The translations under genes were made by a program, and so were the position numbers. Of a DNA stretch of 64,000 nt, positions 1-12,960 are shown piece after piece. Numbering within the stretch: position 1 is the stretch's first letter; every line of letters starts with the position of its first letter. Origin of the DNA: Niebla homalea (taxonomy: Eukaryota > Ascomycota > Lecanoromycetes > Lecanorales > Ramalinaceae); contig JAHGAU010000040.1 of the NCBI GenBank assembly GCA_019925105.1, positions 1-64,000 on the forward strand, read 5' to 3'. Below the pieces are notes generated by a model, which had not been told where the DNA came from, ran no database searches, and worked only from the letters and a program-made list of their open reading frames with translations.

Positions 1-859
1 TCGCCATTCGTTAATTATTTTAATAAATATACGGGTAATATAATAATAATAAACCGGATAGCGCTTAAAATAAATAAGGGAATTAAGGTTAATAAAATAC
101 GTATATTAAAGTATATAAAACGCGTAATAATAAGGCGGAAATAATAGGTAAATAAGGGGGTAAAAAGGCCGGTACGGTATTAACAGTAAGGGGTATGGGC
201 GGGGGGAAAAGGCGGGAAGACCGCGGTAAAAGTACTATTAAAAGTATATAAAGGGGAAATAAAATTAATAAGGAGGATAAAACCTTAAGGGATTAAAGGT
301 AAGGGGCGGAAACGGAGCGTCGCCTGGTAAATAAGGGTAAGAAAGCGGTAAAGGAGGCAGTAAAAACCTTAAAAAAACTCCTTACGGTAAAGTAAAAGGA
401 TATTACGTTAAAAACCTGGCCGATACTATAGATTGGGTTAAAAGGTATAAGGGACTTTTATATAAAAGTAAAAGTAAAATTAAGGGAGGCGGAGCGACTA
501 TAAGGCTCTTAAGGGGCGGTAATAAAAACGTTAATAAAAAGTAAAGACAGCGGTTTAAAACTAGATATATAAGGTGAAAGTATAAAGACGGCGGCCCTTT
601 AAACGAAAAAGAGTTAAGTAACGAGGGTAATAAAAAAGGTACCCGCGGTAAAAAATAAAAGGATAGCGGAGGAAAAGGCGGCCGTATTAAAGAAAATAAG
701 GATAATAACGGTCCGCTTATCTAGTAATAAGGAAAGGAACGCGGCGGTAAAGGTAAACCCGTTATAATTAATAAAGGCTTTTAAAATAACGACGGAATTA
801 TTAATAAAACAGATTATTACGGTATATAAATTATAAAGTAAAAATATTTTCTTTAATAT

Positions 860-1800
860 AATGTTTTTAAAAATAAGGGAAAGCCTAAAAAGGTTTAAGG
901 TTTAAGTTAATAAAAGAGAATATAAATTAATTAAGGTTTTAAGGTAATTATTTACCGTTATAGTAAATAAAATATACTTTTTACGTTTTAAGGAAACCAA
1001 GAGAAAGGCTACGTTAAGGAATATAGAAAAAGAGAATACGGTTCTTTACTTAAGGCTTAAGATCGTTAACTATAGGCTTCTACCGGTAACGAGGAAACCT
1101 AACTTTTTAAGACGTATAAAGAGGTATTTTATTATTATATTAAGCGTAACGTTAATTAAAATATATAATAACGTCCTGGATAAAGGGATTATTAAAAAGG
1201 GATCTTTTAAAATAATTCGGTTATAAGATAAAACGGCTAATATTTATTAATATTTTAAGTATTAAAGCTATAAATATATTATTATAAAATACTTTAATAT
1301 TATAAAATATATAATCTATATTAAAAGCTATAATACCTATAAGTATATAGAGTTAATAATTAAAAGGCTTATAAAGGGTACGTTTAAATACGTTACGTAC
1401 GGTAAAGAGGGATACCTAATATGGGATTCTAAGTGTATAATAAGGGCCAAAGAGATTAAACGTAAGGAGACCCGGATAGCCGCGAAAATCTAACGGTATA
1501 ATATATATAAAATTAATTTAATAAATTAATTAAAGGTAACCTTAAAACGTAAACTTAATTAACTAAATAATAAAGGGTAAATAATAATAAAGAAAAGAAA
1601 GCTCCTTGCGATTTTAACCTTAAGGGCTGGCCGTCTTACGTTTTTAATAATAGCCGGGAAAGTATTAAATTAGAAAACGTTCGGCTTTAATAAGAAATCC
1701 GTAACTTAAGCGGATATAAAAGAAGGAGCCTTTATAAAGGTTAATAAATAATATATTAACGTTTTTAAGAATAATATAGTATAACGTCCGTAACGAAGGA
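860..1800 (+). pseudogene. LINE copy 1 ORF1 (gag-like, zinc knuckles), broken
   Basis: ORF1 of LINEs codes for an RNA-binding protein that coats the element RNA. Frame-following reads a basic stretch (KPNFLRRIKRYF, about 1095-1130) and then two Cys/His clusters. The second, near 1390-1435, reads KYVTYGKEGYLIWDSKC; its tyrosines sit where C-x2-C-x4-H ligands belong, and only the last Cys is left. TGT/TGC to TAT/TAC and CAC to TAC are the changes RIP makes. An earlier cluster near 1245-1290 (YFKYQSYKYIIIKY) has the same C-x2-C-x4-H-x4-C spacing with Tyr at every ligand. Start and end are approximate. The homologous piece in copy 4 is still open for 62 codons. Confidence 0.7.
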
Positions 1801-4800
1801 ATTAAAATAATAATACCGATATTTAAGTTTAAAGAAGTTGAAAACGTTAATATTATAATAATATAGGAATTACTATATAACCTATATATATATTTATTTA
1901 TTAACCCGGGGGAAGAGTTTTACTTAACCTTTAAAAGGGATAAAATAATTAAAATATGCTTTTTTATAAATAAATAATTTAATATAAATAGTTAAAATAT
2001 TACTTATTATAATGGAAACCTTTATATATTCTATATTATAAAAGAAGGGGACTTAAAAGGCGACCTTAATATTTATAATACGTATAATTTACCGTTAATT
2101 AATAAAGAAAAACCTTTTATAATATTACTACTTAAAAAGGTCTTAATTATTTTAAGTAAATATATATTGCTTAAAGACTTTAACCTATATTATTATATAT
2201 AAAATAAGGAAAAGCGTATAATAAATTACATTAAATCGGATAACCTATTAATAATTATTATTTAAGTTAACCTTTTATTATTAATATTATAAGGGATTAT
2301 TACGTAAAAGAGTTATAAATTTAAAACGACGATTAATTTAACTTTTAATATGGAAGGGGTTATTAATACAGTCGTAATATATAAGTTACGAAAGGACTTA
2401 AAATATGGCTTAAATTATATACCGATATAAATAACCTTAAACTGGACCGTTAATATAACCTTATTACCACCGGTAAGGAAGGCGTAAAAAACGGTTAAGG
2501 AAGTAAAGGTTTATATAAAAACGGAGGAAATAATAATATAATTCACAGACCTCCTTTAGCTGAATAATAAAGATTAAATTAACCTTTTTATAAAGCGAGT
2601 AATAAAGGTATTAAACGAGGTAATTAATAAAATTATCCCGATAATAAAACTTTCTTAAAGAGTTAAAATTTATTAAAATAAAAAATATATAATTACGATT
2701 ATAAAAGTGAAAAGGCTAATTAAATAAACTTTTAAGTATAAGAATTAAAAGATATTTAATTAATTAAGGGTCGCTTAAAAAGAAAAAAAGAAGATTATTA
2801 AGAAAGTTAAGTAAATATATTTTTAATTTATAATATATAACTTAACGGTCTTACCTTATAGTATTTAAAAGCTAATAAAGTATAATAAAGAATAAAATAG
2901 GAAATTAAAGTTTATTTTTAAATTCCCGTTTCTTAAGAAACTTAATAATATATTAATTAATATTTTTAACGGGAAAATCGAAGCCCTTAAAGGAGTATTT
3001 TTTCCTTTTCCGTTAAAAGTTAATTTAAATAATATTAACGGCGTTACGTACTTTAACCCCGTATTAATAAATAAAATAATAATATAAGATATAATAATTA
3101 AAGCGATTAATAAATTAAAGAAGGATAAAGCCCCGGGACCGAATAAGATTCTTAATAAATTCTTAATAATAATAATTTTACTATTTAAAAAGGTTTTTAC
3201 TTATTTCTTTTAAGTATATTTCGACGTCGGTTATTACTTACGTAAGTTTAAGGAAATAAAAATAATTATCCTTAAGAAACTTATTAAGCCGGATTACTTT
3301 AAAATAAAGTCTTATAAACTTATTATACTTTTATATACGTTAAAAAAAGCCTTAAAAACGGTAATAATAAAGATCCTTAATAATTATATAGAAAATTACG
3401 GACTTCTCCTTAATTAATAAATAGGAATAAGGAAAAATAAGTTAATAGAAATAGCCCTTAAAGGATTAATTAACGGTATATATACGGTATAAGGTTACGG
3501 GAAAAAGTATATTATAAGTTTTCTTTCTTTTAATATTATAAATATTTTTAATAAAATAAATTATTAAAGGTTACTATATAACTTAAAGAAAAAGGGGATA
3601 TTACCCTTCTTAATTAAGTAAATAAAGAGTTTCTTAAGTAATTAAGCTATATTAATTAACCTAGGATAAAAGATAAGCTTAATAAAGCCCGTTATAACGG
3701 GGATTCCTTAAAGATCGCCTATTTCTTTTATATTATTCCTATTCTTTAACGATCCTTTAATCGAAAAGCTTATTAAGTTAAAATAAAAGGTTTAAGTTAA
3801 AAACTTTATTAACGATATTTACCTTTTAACTTATAATATTTTTATACGGATAAACTATTTAAAATTAAAATAGGCTTATAAAGTCTATTTTTAATAAACG
3901 AGAACTTATAAAGCTTAATTCGTATTATATAAATATAAGCTTATCCATATAATTAAAAGCCTAAAACTATACAATATAATAACTATAGTAAACTTAAGTA
4001 AAGTTACGGTAAAGCCGGATATCAGTATTAAAGTCCTTAACTTTTAAGTAAATAAGAAGTTTAATTAAAAGGACTATATAAGAAAAGTTTAAAAGAAAAT
4101 AACTTTATAAGAAAAAAGCTTTATTTATTTTATTATATTAATATAAAAAATTACGTTATAGAAAACCCGGATTATTTACTAAGCTATAATAAAGTTAATT
4201 ATAATATATATTACGGTTATCTAATATATACTTAAAGGTATTCCGGGATATAAGAAAGAGTTTATTTAAATATTATAGAAAGTCTAGAATTGGTATTTAA
4301 GAGTAATTAACGGTATTTATAAAATAATTTTAATCCCGGTATTAAAGTTTAAAGTCTTTATATTACCGATTAAGGTTTCGTTAAATTAAATAATCGCTTA
4401 AATAAGGTTAAAAAAATATATATATTTAATTACAATAATAGGAAATAGACGGATCCGTTAGAATCTTAATAAGCTTAAAGTTAAAAAAAATAAATTAAAG
4501 ATATTTATCTTTTTTCTTATTAAAATAAAGTAAAAATAAGCTAAGAAAAAGGTTAATTTTACCGGTATCCCGGAGGCTAGCTTAAATAAATATAAACTCC
4601 CGTTAAGTATAAAAAAGACCGAGATTAAAGGGATTTAAAAAGTAAAGACTATAGCGATTACCTTATAGGTTATAATAAAATAAATTAAGCGTTAACGGAG
4701 GTATAAGGACTTTATACCTTAAAGTTATTATTACTTAATTCTTAATAATAAAAAGATTATTAATAAGTATCTCCGCTATTATAATATTATAAGGAAGGAT

Positions 4801-5130
4801 AATAATATATTAATAATCCAACTCCGGACGGGTAAAAACGGATTAATTTACTTCCTATTTATTATATATATTAAAGGTCGGATAAACGTTAAATATAAGT
4901 ACGGATAAAAGAAGTAAAATGCTATATACGTCCTTATTTCTTATCCCTTATTTACGGAAATTAAGTTAAAATTTATCGTAAAAGCTAATACTTATAATTA
5001 CCGTTAAATATTATTTATAAAACGAAATATCCGGGTAATTATTAAGTTTATAATATTTACCGGACTATTATTATAGTTTAACTTCGCTATAAAGATAAAT
5101 AAAGTTACCGAAAACTTTATAAAGAAGGCT
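1800..5130 (+). pseudogene. LINE copy 1 ORF2: endonuclease and reverse transcriptase, broken
   Basis: ORF2 nicks the target and reverse-transcribes the element RNA. The exonuclease/endonuclease/phosphatase-fold domain shows first near 1835-1890 (ELLYNLYIY, in the place of the QEPxxNP block) and then at about 2160-2200 as LLKDFNLYYYI, the GDFNLHH motif. The reverse transcriptase begins with KLKKDKAPGPNKILNKF (about 3117-3167), an almost unmutated LINE RT block. It continues with PVITGIP and SPISFILFLFFND (about 3690-3760, the GIPQGSPLSP block) and NFINDIYLLTY (about 3800-3835), the F-x-DD active site with the first Asp read as Asn. A Cys/His cluster near 4885-4960 (KYKYG...YPLF) is the C-terminal zinc-binding region. 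I could not find an RNase H domain. Many in-frame TAA/TAG codons lie where CAA/CAG/TGG are expected. Confidence 0.8.
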
Positions 5131-5658
5131 TATTACCGGTTAAGGAAGAAAAAGAGGAGCGGAAACCGGTTACGTTAATTATATAAATCGGAAAGCATCT
5201 TTTATAACTATAAGGATATAATAGTAAACGCTTATTAAAAGTCCTTAAAAGAATTAACGGCAATAATAATATAAAAAGGGTATATAATAAGTACGTAAAT
5301 ATTAATAAAAATATTTAAAAATACTATATAAGGTTAAGGTAATATAAATATATAAAAGAACGGAAAAATAATAAGCTTAAAAATAACCCTTATAAGGATA
5401 CGGTTATAATATTACGGATTTTCTTAGGGGAATTAGAATATAAGAAATATACGAATAAATTGCTACTTATTAAACGGCCGTTAACATCCTTTACCCTAGG
5501 GGATAAAGGGTAAAGGTTTGGTAAACGCCGGTTTTTACTTTAACGTTATAAGTATCAGGTTTTTACGGTTACCAGTAAGGCCAAAAGGCCGCGTATTAAG
5601 GAACGCCGGAATTAGCTTAGCTAGACCCGTAGTATAAATTAATCAATCAATTAATCAA

Positions 5659-5947
5659 TATAACCTTAATTCTTTTTTATTCTATCTTATACTTAAGGAT
5701 ACGTCGGATACGTTTATAGTTAATTATTACCCGATAAATATAAAGAAGGATTTAAACCCTTAATATCGCCGGTTAAAATACGTCGAAAAACGCGTTTTTT
5801 TAATAATACCGTCTAAATAAATAAATCGTTATTCTTAGAAAATGCGTTAACGATAAATCTATATATACCTAGGCCCCTTAAATAGTAATTATTATCCTAT
5901 TTAACGCGTCCGTTCCCCGGCGAGGCCGTCTTGGGCTCGACGGAAGT
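5659..5947. other. Intergenic spacer between LINE copy 1 and minisatellite
   Basis: AT-rich sequence with scattered CpG and few CpA/TpG. I see no coding motif or element end. The last 35 bases (from about 5912) become GC-rich and contain GAGGCCGTCTTGGGCTCGAC, which looks like a degenerate version of the repeat that follows. Confidence 0.5.
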
Positions 5948-6121
5948 AAGGCCGTTAATGGGTGCAGATAAGGCCGTTAATGGGTGCAGATAAGGCCGTT
6001 AATGGGTGCAGATGAGGCCGTTAATGGGTATAAATAAGGCCGTTAATGGGTGCAGATGAGGCCGTTGATGGGTGCAGATGAGGCCGTTGATGGGTGCAGA
6101 TGAGGCCGTTGATGGGTGCCT
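5948..6121. repeat. 22-bp GC-rich minisatellite, about 8 units
   Basis: Head-to-tail copies of a 22-bp unit (AAGGCCGTTAATGGGTGCAG plus AT) start at 5948, 5970, 5992, 6014, 6036, 6058, 6080 and 6102; the last unit is cut short at GGGTGCC. Units 1-3 and 5 read GTTAATGG, units 6-8 read GTTGATGG and begin GAGG, and unit 4 has TATAAAT in place of TGCAGAT. So there is a gradient of variants along the array. TpG and CpA are kept in almost every unit, unlike all surrounding DNA. The array sits exactly at the truncated 3' end of Gypsy element A. Confidence 0.95.
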
Positions 6122-6239
6122 AGAGTTTAATATAAAATAATATTTTAATTCTTAAATATTCTTTAAATTTAAATAACCTTTTTATTTAATTAAATGTTAA
6201 TTTTTATTTTAATTTAAAATTTTATTAACTTTAAATAAG

Positions 6240-7902
6240 ATATCTTCTTTATCCTTATTTTATAAAGTCATTATTATCAACGTCCTTTTAAGTACTTTCT
6301 TTAATAATAATATATAAAATATTAAGTATATTTTAACGTCCTTTGGTAATTTTAATTTATAATTAATTAATCTTTTAACTACTTTAATTATAAATAAGCC
6401 GATTCTTATATAATTAAGCTTTTTACTTAATTTCTTAATCTTAAGGTTTTTTATATATAATTATATTTTATCCTTTTCTTTTAGTTAAAATCCTTTTAAA
6501 CGTTTATAGTTTTAATAATCTATTGTTCTTATCTGTATTTTCTCGAGTTAATTCTGAATATTTTAATATATAATTTCTAAATTTTAAATATACTTAATCG
6601 TTTTATCCGCTATAGGGTTTAATTATAGTTCTCTTATTATCCTTAGGTATCTTTTATAATTAATAAAAATAAAGTAATTCTTATAGTTAATAATATAAGG
6701 TTGTTTATCGTAAGCTCCGTTATAAATAATAATATTATTTAATTGCTTTATTAATTATTAATATAATATTATAAATATATTTTTAATATCCGATTTATTT
6801 ATTCTATTTAATTATTTATCTATAGGTAATAAGCTAAAAATAGCTTTACTTTAATACTTATTTCTCCCGATATCGTTTTTTAATACGTTAATATAAATAG
6901 CTTATCTTTATTTAAGATAATTTGTTCTAGAAATCCTTTAATTTTAATAATTTTATCCAGAAATAAGTATATTTATTTCGTTATATTATATTCTTTTTTA
7001 AATAGGATAAAAATTATATATTTTATATATTTATTAACTATTATTAAAATAATATCGTATATTTCCTTTATCTTAAATTCTTATAATCTTAATAATTTTA
7101 AAATAAAATTTATTATTAATAATCCTTACGGGAATTTAAATAATTATATCTTTTATAAATATCCGTATTTTTAATAATTTTTTTACTTTATTCCTTTAAT
7201 ATAATAAGCATTTTCAACGTAGTTTTTGATAGTTATTCTTAATTTTAATAATATTTAATATTTTATTATTACTTTTTATGTTCTCGTAACTTTAGGATAT
7301 CCGTATTTAAGGTTAGGGTAATATATTTTTACCAGGTCTTTTAACTTGTTATTTAATATATATTATCCCTTATTATATTTTAATAACATTTTCTTCTTAT
7401 CTTCAATTTATTATTTAACTTTTATATCGCCTTAATAGTTTTTTTAAACTTCTGTTAATGAATTTTTTTCTGTACGTATTTTAATTATATTTATATTATT
7501 TAATTTAAAGGTTTTATTATTATTAATCTTTGTTATCGTTATATTATTATTATGCCTTTATTTATATAGATTTGGCTTTTTACTTAAACTATTTATTATT
7601 TAATTATCCTTTCCCGGTAAATAAGTTATCTTAAACTTATAATATCTTAATAGTTTTAATTATTAAATTTATTTCCTATTTAATTATTTCGTAATAATAA
7701 AGTAAATTAAGCTTTTATAATCTATAATTACTTTAATATCGTCTGTTCCTTTAACGTATATTTTTTACTACTAAAAAGTTAATATTATTATTAATAACTC
7801 CTTATTATAAATATCGTAATTTTGCTCCGTATCCGTTATCTTCTTAAAGTTATATATTATGGGTTTTTATACTTTATCGTGTTTCTATAGTAAATAAGCT
7901 TT
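6240..7902 (-). pseudogene. Gypsy A RNase H and integrase, broken
   Basis: RNase H cuts the RNA strand of the RNA-DNA hybrid and integrase inserts the cDNA. RNase H reads QNYDIYDKELL at about 7795-7830, the conserved NYxxxDKELLA block. The integrase zinc region lies near 7200-7330 (GYPKVTRT-like). The catalytic core shows ILVIVDKYTKYIIF-like sequence near 7010-7050, LDKDKLFI near 6890-6920 and LIYYLQINKQLNRINQ-like sequence (the AYHPQTDGQTER block) near 6790-6850. The C-terminal part near 6400-6480 reads KGDKIWLYIKNLKIKKLSKKL, the GDKVxLxxKNLRTKRPSKKLD block typical of fungal Gypsy integrases. Frames are interrupted by many TAA/TAG. The sequence ends before any clear chromodomain or LTR. Confidence 0.85.
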
Positions 7903-8449
7903 TATCATTATATTTGATTGATTGATTGATTGATTTATACTACGGATCTAGCTAAGCTAATTCCGGCGTTCTTTAATACGTGGCTTTTTAACCTTATTAA
8001 TAACCGTAAAAACCTAATACTTATAACGTTAAGGTAAAAAGCGGCGTCCATTAAGCTTTTACCCTTTATCCCTTAAGGTAAAGGATATTAACGGCCGTTT
8101 AAAGAATAATAATCTATTTATATACTTACTATATTTTAATTCCCTTAGGAAAATCCATAATATTATAACCGTATCCTTATAAAGGTTACCCTTAAACTCG
8201 TTACTTTTCCACATATTTCTATTATCTTAACCTCATATAATACTTTTAAATATCCTTATTAATATTTACGCATTTAATATATATTTTTTTTATATTATTA
8301 TCGCTATTAACTCCTTTAAGGACTTTTAATAAACGTTTATTATTATATCTTTATAGTTATAGAAGATACTTTCCGGTTTATATAATTAATATAACCGATT
8401 TCCGTTTCTCTTTTTTTTCCTTAATTAATAATGGGCCTTCTCCGTAAAG

Positions 8450-11400
8450 TCTTTAATAACCTTATTTATCTTTATAATAAAATTGAGTTATAATAATAAT
8501 CCGGTAAATATTATAAACTTAATAATTACCCGGATACTTCGCTTTATAGATAATATTTAATAGTAATTATAAGTATTAACTTTTATTATAAGTTTTAACT
8601 TAATTTCTATAAATAAAAAATAAAAAATAAAAACGTATATAACGTTTTATTTTCTTTATTTATATTTATATCCGGTATTTATTTAACCTTTAATATATAT
8701 AATAAATAAGAAGTAAGTTAAACCGTTCTTGCCCGTTTAAAGTTAAATCGTTAATACGTTATTACTTTTCCTTATAATATTATAACGGCGGAAATACTTA
8801 TTAATAATCTTTTTATCATTAAAAATTAAGTAATAAAAACCTTAAAATATAAAGTCTTTATACCTTTATTAATACTTAATTTACTTTATCGTAATTTATA
8901 TAATGATTAATATTATTTTTACTTTTTAAATCCTTTTAATTTTAATTTTTTTTATGTTTAACGGGAATTTATATACGTTTAAATTAATTTCTAGGATACT
9001 AGTAAAGTTAATTTCCTTTTTAACTTATTCTTATTTTATTTTAATAAGAAGAAAAATAAATATCTTTAATTTACTTTTTTTAATTTAAAGTTTATTAAGA
9101 TTTTAACGGCTCTATCCGTTTCTTATTATTATAATTAAATATATATATTTCTTTAATTTTATTTAGGCGATTATTTAATTTAATAAAACCTTAATTAACG
9201 GTATAAAAACATTAAACTTTAATACCGGGATAAGGGTTACTTTATAAATACCGTTAATTACTTTTAAATACCGGTTTTAGATTTTTTATAATATTTAAAT
9301 AAGCTTTTTCTTATATCCCGGAACACCTTTAAGTATATATTAGATAGCCGTAACATATATTATAATTAACTTTATTATAATTTAATAAATAATCCGGGTT
9401 TTCTATAACGTAATTCCTTATATTAATACGGCGAAATAAATAAGCCCCTTTCCCTATAAAGTTATTTTCTTTTAAACTTTTTTTATATAATCCTTTTAAT
9501 TAAGCTTTTTATTTATTTAAAAATTAAAGACTTTAATATTAATATTTAGCTTTATTATAACTTTATTTAAGTTTATTATAATTATTATATTATATAGCTT
9601 TAAAGTCTTAATTATATAAATAAGTTTATATTTATATGGCGTAAATTAAGTTTTATAAGTTCTTACCTATTAAAAATAAACTTTATAAGCTTATTTTAAT
9701 TCTAAATAATTTATATATATAAAAGTATTATAAATTAAAAAATAAACGTTATTAATAAAGCTTTTAACTTAAATTTTTTATTTTAATTTAATAAGCTTTT
9801 TAATTAATAAACTATTAAAAAGTAAAAATAATATAAAAGAAATAAGCGATCCTTAAGGAATCTTTATTATAGCGGGCTTTATTAAGTTTATCTTTTATCT
9901 TAAGTTAATTAATATAATTTAATTATTTAAAAAACTCTTTATTTATTTAATTAAAAAAAATAATAACCTTTTTTTCCTTAAGTTATATAAGAACCTTTAA
10001 TAATTTATTTTATTAAAGGTACCTATAATATTGAAAGAAAGAAAATTTATAATATATTTTTTCCCGTAACCTTATACTATATATACGCCGTTAATTAATT
10101 TTTTAAAAGCTATTTTTATTAATTGACCTTTCTTTTTTTTTATTTATTAATCGGGAAGAAGTTTATAATTCTTTATATAATTATTAAGGATCTTCGTTAT
10201 TACCATTTTTTAAAGTTTTTCTTAATATATAAAGGAATATAATAAATTTATAAGATTTTACTTTAAAATAATCCGGCTTAATAAGCTTCTTAAGGATAAT
10301 TATTTTTATTTCCTTAAACTTATATAAATAATAACCGACGTTAAAGTATACTTAAAAAAAATAAATAAAAACTTTTTTAAACGGTAAGGTTATTATTAAT
10401 AAGAATTTATTAAGAATTTTATTCGGTTTTAAAGCTTTATTTTTTTTAATTTTTCTTTAATTTATTAATTATTTTAATTATTATATTTTATATTATTATT
10501 TTATTTATTAATATAGGGTTAAAATATATAACGTTATTAATATCGTTTCAATTAGCTTTTAACGGGAGGGGGAAAAATACTTTTTTAAAAGCCTTAATTT
10601 TACCGTTAAAGGTATTAATTAATATATTATTAAGTTTCTTAAAAAATAAGAATTTAAGAATAAACTTTAATTTCTTACTTTATTCCTTATTATACTTTAT
10701 TAACTTTTAAATATTACGAAATAAAACCGTTAAATTATATATTATGAATTAAAAACATATTTACTTAACCTTCTTAATAATTTTCTCCTTTTCCTCTTAA
10801 ATAACCTTTAATTAATTAAATATTTGTTAATTCTTATACTTAAGAATTTACTTAATTAACCTTTTTACCTTTATTATTACGGTTATATATCCTTTATTTT
10901 AATAAGTTTTAACTCTTTAAGAGGGTTTCATTATTAAGATTATTTTATCGATTATTTTTATTTAATATTTTTATTATTTACTTTATAAAGAAATTAATTT
11001 AATCTTTATTATTTAATTAAAGGAAATCCGTAAATTATATTATTATTTCCTCCGCTTTTATATAAACCTTTATTTCCTTGATCGTCTTTTACGCCCTTTT
11101 TACCGGTAATAATAAGGTCGTATTAACGGTTTAATTTAAGGTTATTTATATCGGTATATAGTCTAAGTTATATTTTAAGTCCTTTTATGGCCTATATATT
11201 ATAACCGCGTGTCATGGTTCCAAGTGGCCTTGCTCCCAGGCTCGGCCTACTTGCCCCATGAGGACTAGCTCCCGGGGGGTCTTGGCGCACACACCTTACT
11301 TCCATGCACCACCTGTATCATAGCAACCTCCATAGCTATTATTCATTCATTACTTGACCTACCTTATATCAGTACCCTGACACCGCGCCGGTAACCTTTT

Positions 11401-12000
11401 TTATATTAAAGGTTAAATTAATCGTCGTTTTAAACTTATAACTTTTTTACGTAATAATTCTTTATAATATTAATAATAGGAAATTAATTTAAGCGGTAAC
11501 TATTAATAGGTTATTTAATTTAATATAATTTATTATATGCTTTTCTTTATTCTATATATAGTAATATAGGTTAAAGTCTTTAAGCAATATATATTTATTT
11601 AAAGTAATTAAGACCTCTTTAAGTAATAATATTATGAAAGGTCCCTTTTTATTAACCGCTGGCGGGTTATACGCGTTATAAATATTAAAGTCGCCTTTTA
11701 AGTCCTTTTCCTTTATAATACGGTATATATAAAGGTTTTTATTATAATAAATAATATCTTAATTATTTATATTAAGCCGTTTATTTATAAAGAAGTATAT
11801 TCTGGTTATTTTATCCCCCTTAAAAGTTAAATAAAAACCCTTTTTCAAGTTAATAAATAAATATATATATAAATTATACGGTAATTCTTATATTATTATA
11901 ACGTTAATGTTTTTAACTTCTTTAAACTTAAATATTAATATTATTACTTTAATTCCCTCGTTATAAACGTTATATTATATTATTCTTAAAAGCGTTAATA
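8450..12000 (-). pseudogene. LINE copy 2 ORF2 (endonuclease/RT), broken and LTR-interrupted
   Basis: The same ORF2 as copy 1 on the minus strand. The endonuclease block LLKDFNLYYYI lies near 11570-11600. The RT motifs are at about 10395-10450 (the KAPGPNKILNKF block, here mutated), 9840-9885 (the GIPQGSP block) and 9740-9775 (SFINNVYFLIY, the F-x-DD site with both Asp read as Asn). The C-terminal Cys/His cluster is near 8640-8720. The 173-bp LTR at 11210-11382 splits the frame just after the endonuclease domain. Stops are frequent, and no part is expressible. Confidence 0.75.
11210..11382. mobile_element. Solo LTR, 173 bp, unmutated, in LINE copy 2
   Basis: Absent from the same place in copy 5, where the sequence runs from ATAAC directly into the GCCAGTAACC-like block (about 30550-30565). 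The insert starts TGTCATGG and ends CCCTGACA (inverted TGTCA/TGACA ends) and is flanked on both sides by CCGCG (11205-11209, 11383-11387). These are the marks of an LTR retrotransposon end with a 5-bp target duplication. It is rich in CpA and TpG, so it is not visibly RIPed. It shares GGGGGTCTTGGCG (11275-11287) with the LTRs at 40754 and 42594, so it may be a related family. With no internal region, it is best explained as LTR-LTR recombination. Confidence 0.9.
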
Positions 12001-12960
12001 TATTATATATTAACCTTTATAAAGGCTTTTTCTTTTATACCCGTTTAAATTATGGACTTCTTATTAAAATTAAACGTTTTTCAGCTTAATATTTTTTTAA
12101 TTATTATTAAAGATGAAAAACGGCCGGCCCTTAAGGTCGGGATTATAAAAAGCTTTTTTTTCTTTATTTTATTTATTACCGTTATTTACCCTTTATTATT
12201 TAATTAATTAAGTTCGCGTTTTAAAACTGCCTTTAATTAACCCGTTAAATTAATCTTATACGTATTATATTATTGGATTTTCACGGTTATCCAGGTTTCC
12301 TTATATTTAATCTCTTTAATTTTTATTATATATTTAAAATCTTATATTAAATATCCTTCTTTATTATACGTAGCGTATTTAAACGTACTTTTTATAAGTT
12401 TTTTAATTATTAACTCTATATACTTATAAGTATTATAGTTTTTAATATAAACTATATATTTCGTAATATTAAAGTATTTTATAATAATATATTTATAATC
12501 TTAATATTTAAAATATTAATAAATATCCGCCGCCTTATTTTATAATTAAGTTATTTTAAGAAATCCTTTTTTAATATTCTTTTTATTTAAAACGTTATTA
12601 TATATCTTTATTAACGTTACGTTTAATATAACGGTAAAGTATTTTTTTATACGTTTTAAAAAGTTAAATCTTCTTATTATTAAAGGAAGTTTATAATTAA
12701 TAATTTTAAGCCTTAAGTAAAAAACTATATTTTTTTTTATATCCCTTAACGTAGTTTTTTTCTTAGCTTTTATAAAATATAATAAGTATATCTTATTTAT
12801 TATAACGGTAAACGATTATTTTAAAACCTTAATTGATTTATATTTTCTTTTATTAATTTAAGTTAAAAATTTTTTTAAGTTTTCTTTCGTTTTTAAGGAT
12901 ATTATATTAAAAAGGATATCTTTACTTTATAGCTTATATACCGTAATAATCTATTTTATT
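12000..12960 (-). pseudogene. LINE copy 2 ORF1 (gag-like), broken
   Basis: Collinear with ORF1 of copy 1 in reverse. The basic stretch and the zinc-knuckle region fall near 12380-12700 on the plus strand and align base by base with 1095-1435 of copy 1 apart from transition differences. No long open frame remains. Confidence 0.6.

Larger units (their letters stand above)
1..5658 (+). mobile_element. LINE (non-LTR retrotransposon) copy 1, RIP-degraded
   Basis: Near full-length copy of the six-copy LINE family of this window, entering from the left edge; by alignment with the copy at 18061 about 170 bp of the 5' end lie outside or are lost. It holds a gag-like ORF1 followed by an endonuclease-reverse transcriptase ORF2, both full of stops. 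The 3' end is the family's conserved UTR (a GGAACGCCGGAATTAGCTTA-like block near 5600) followed by a tetranucleotide tail, AATCAATCAATTAATCAA. A non-poly(A) simple-repeat tail is known in I/Tad-type LINEs. CpA and TpG are nearly absent while CpG is common, as expected from RIP. The right flank shows no recognisable target duplication because the left end is not visible. Confidence 0.9.

Noticed and set aside
5948..6121. CRISPR-like array
   Set aside because: Units are directly adjacent 22-mers with no unique spacers: a minisatellite.
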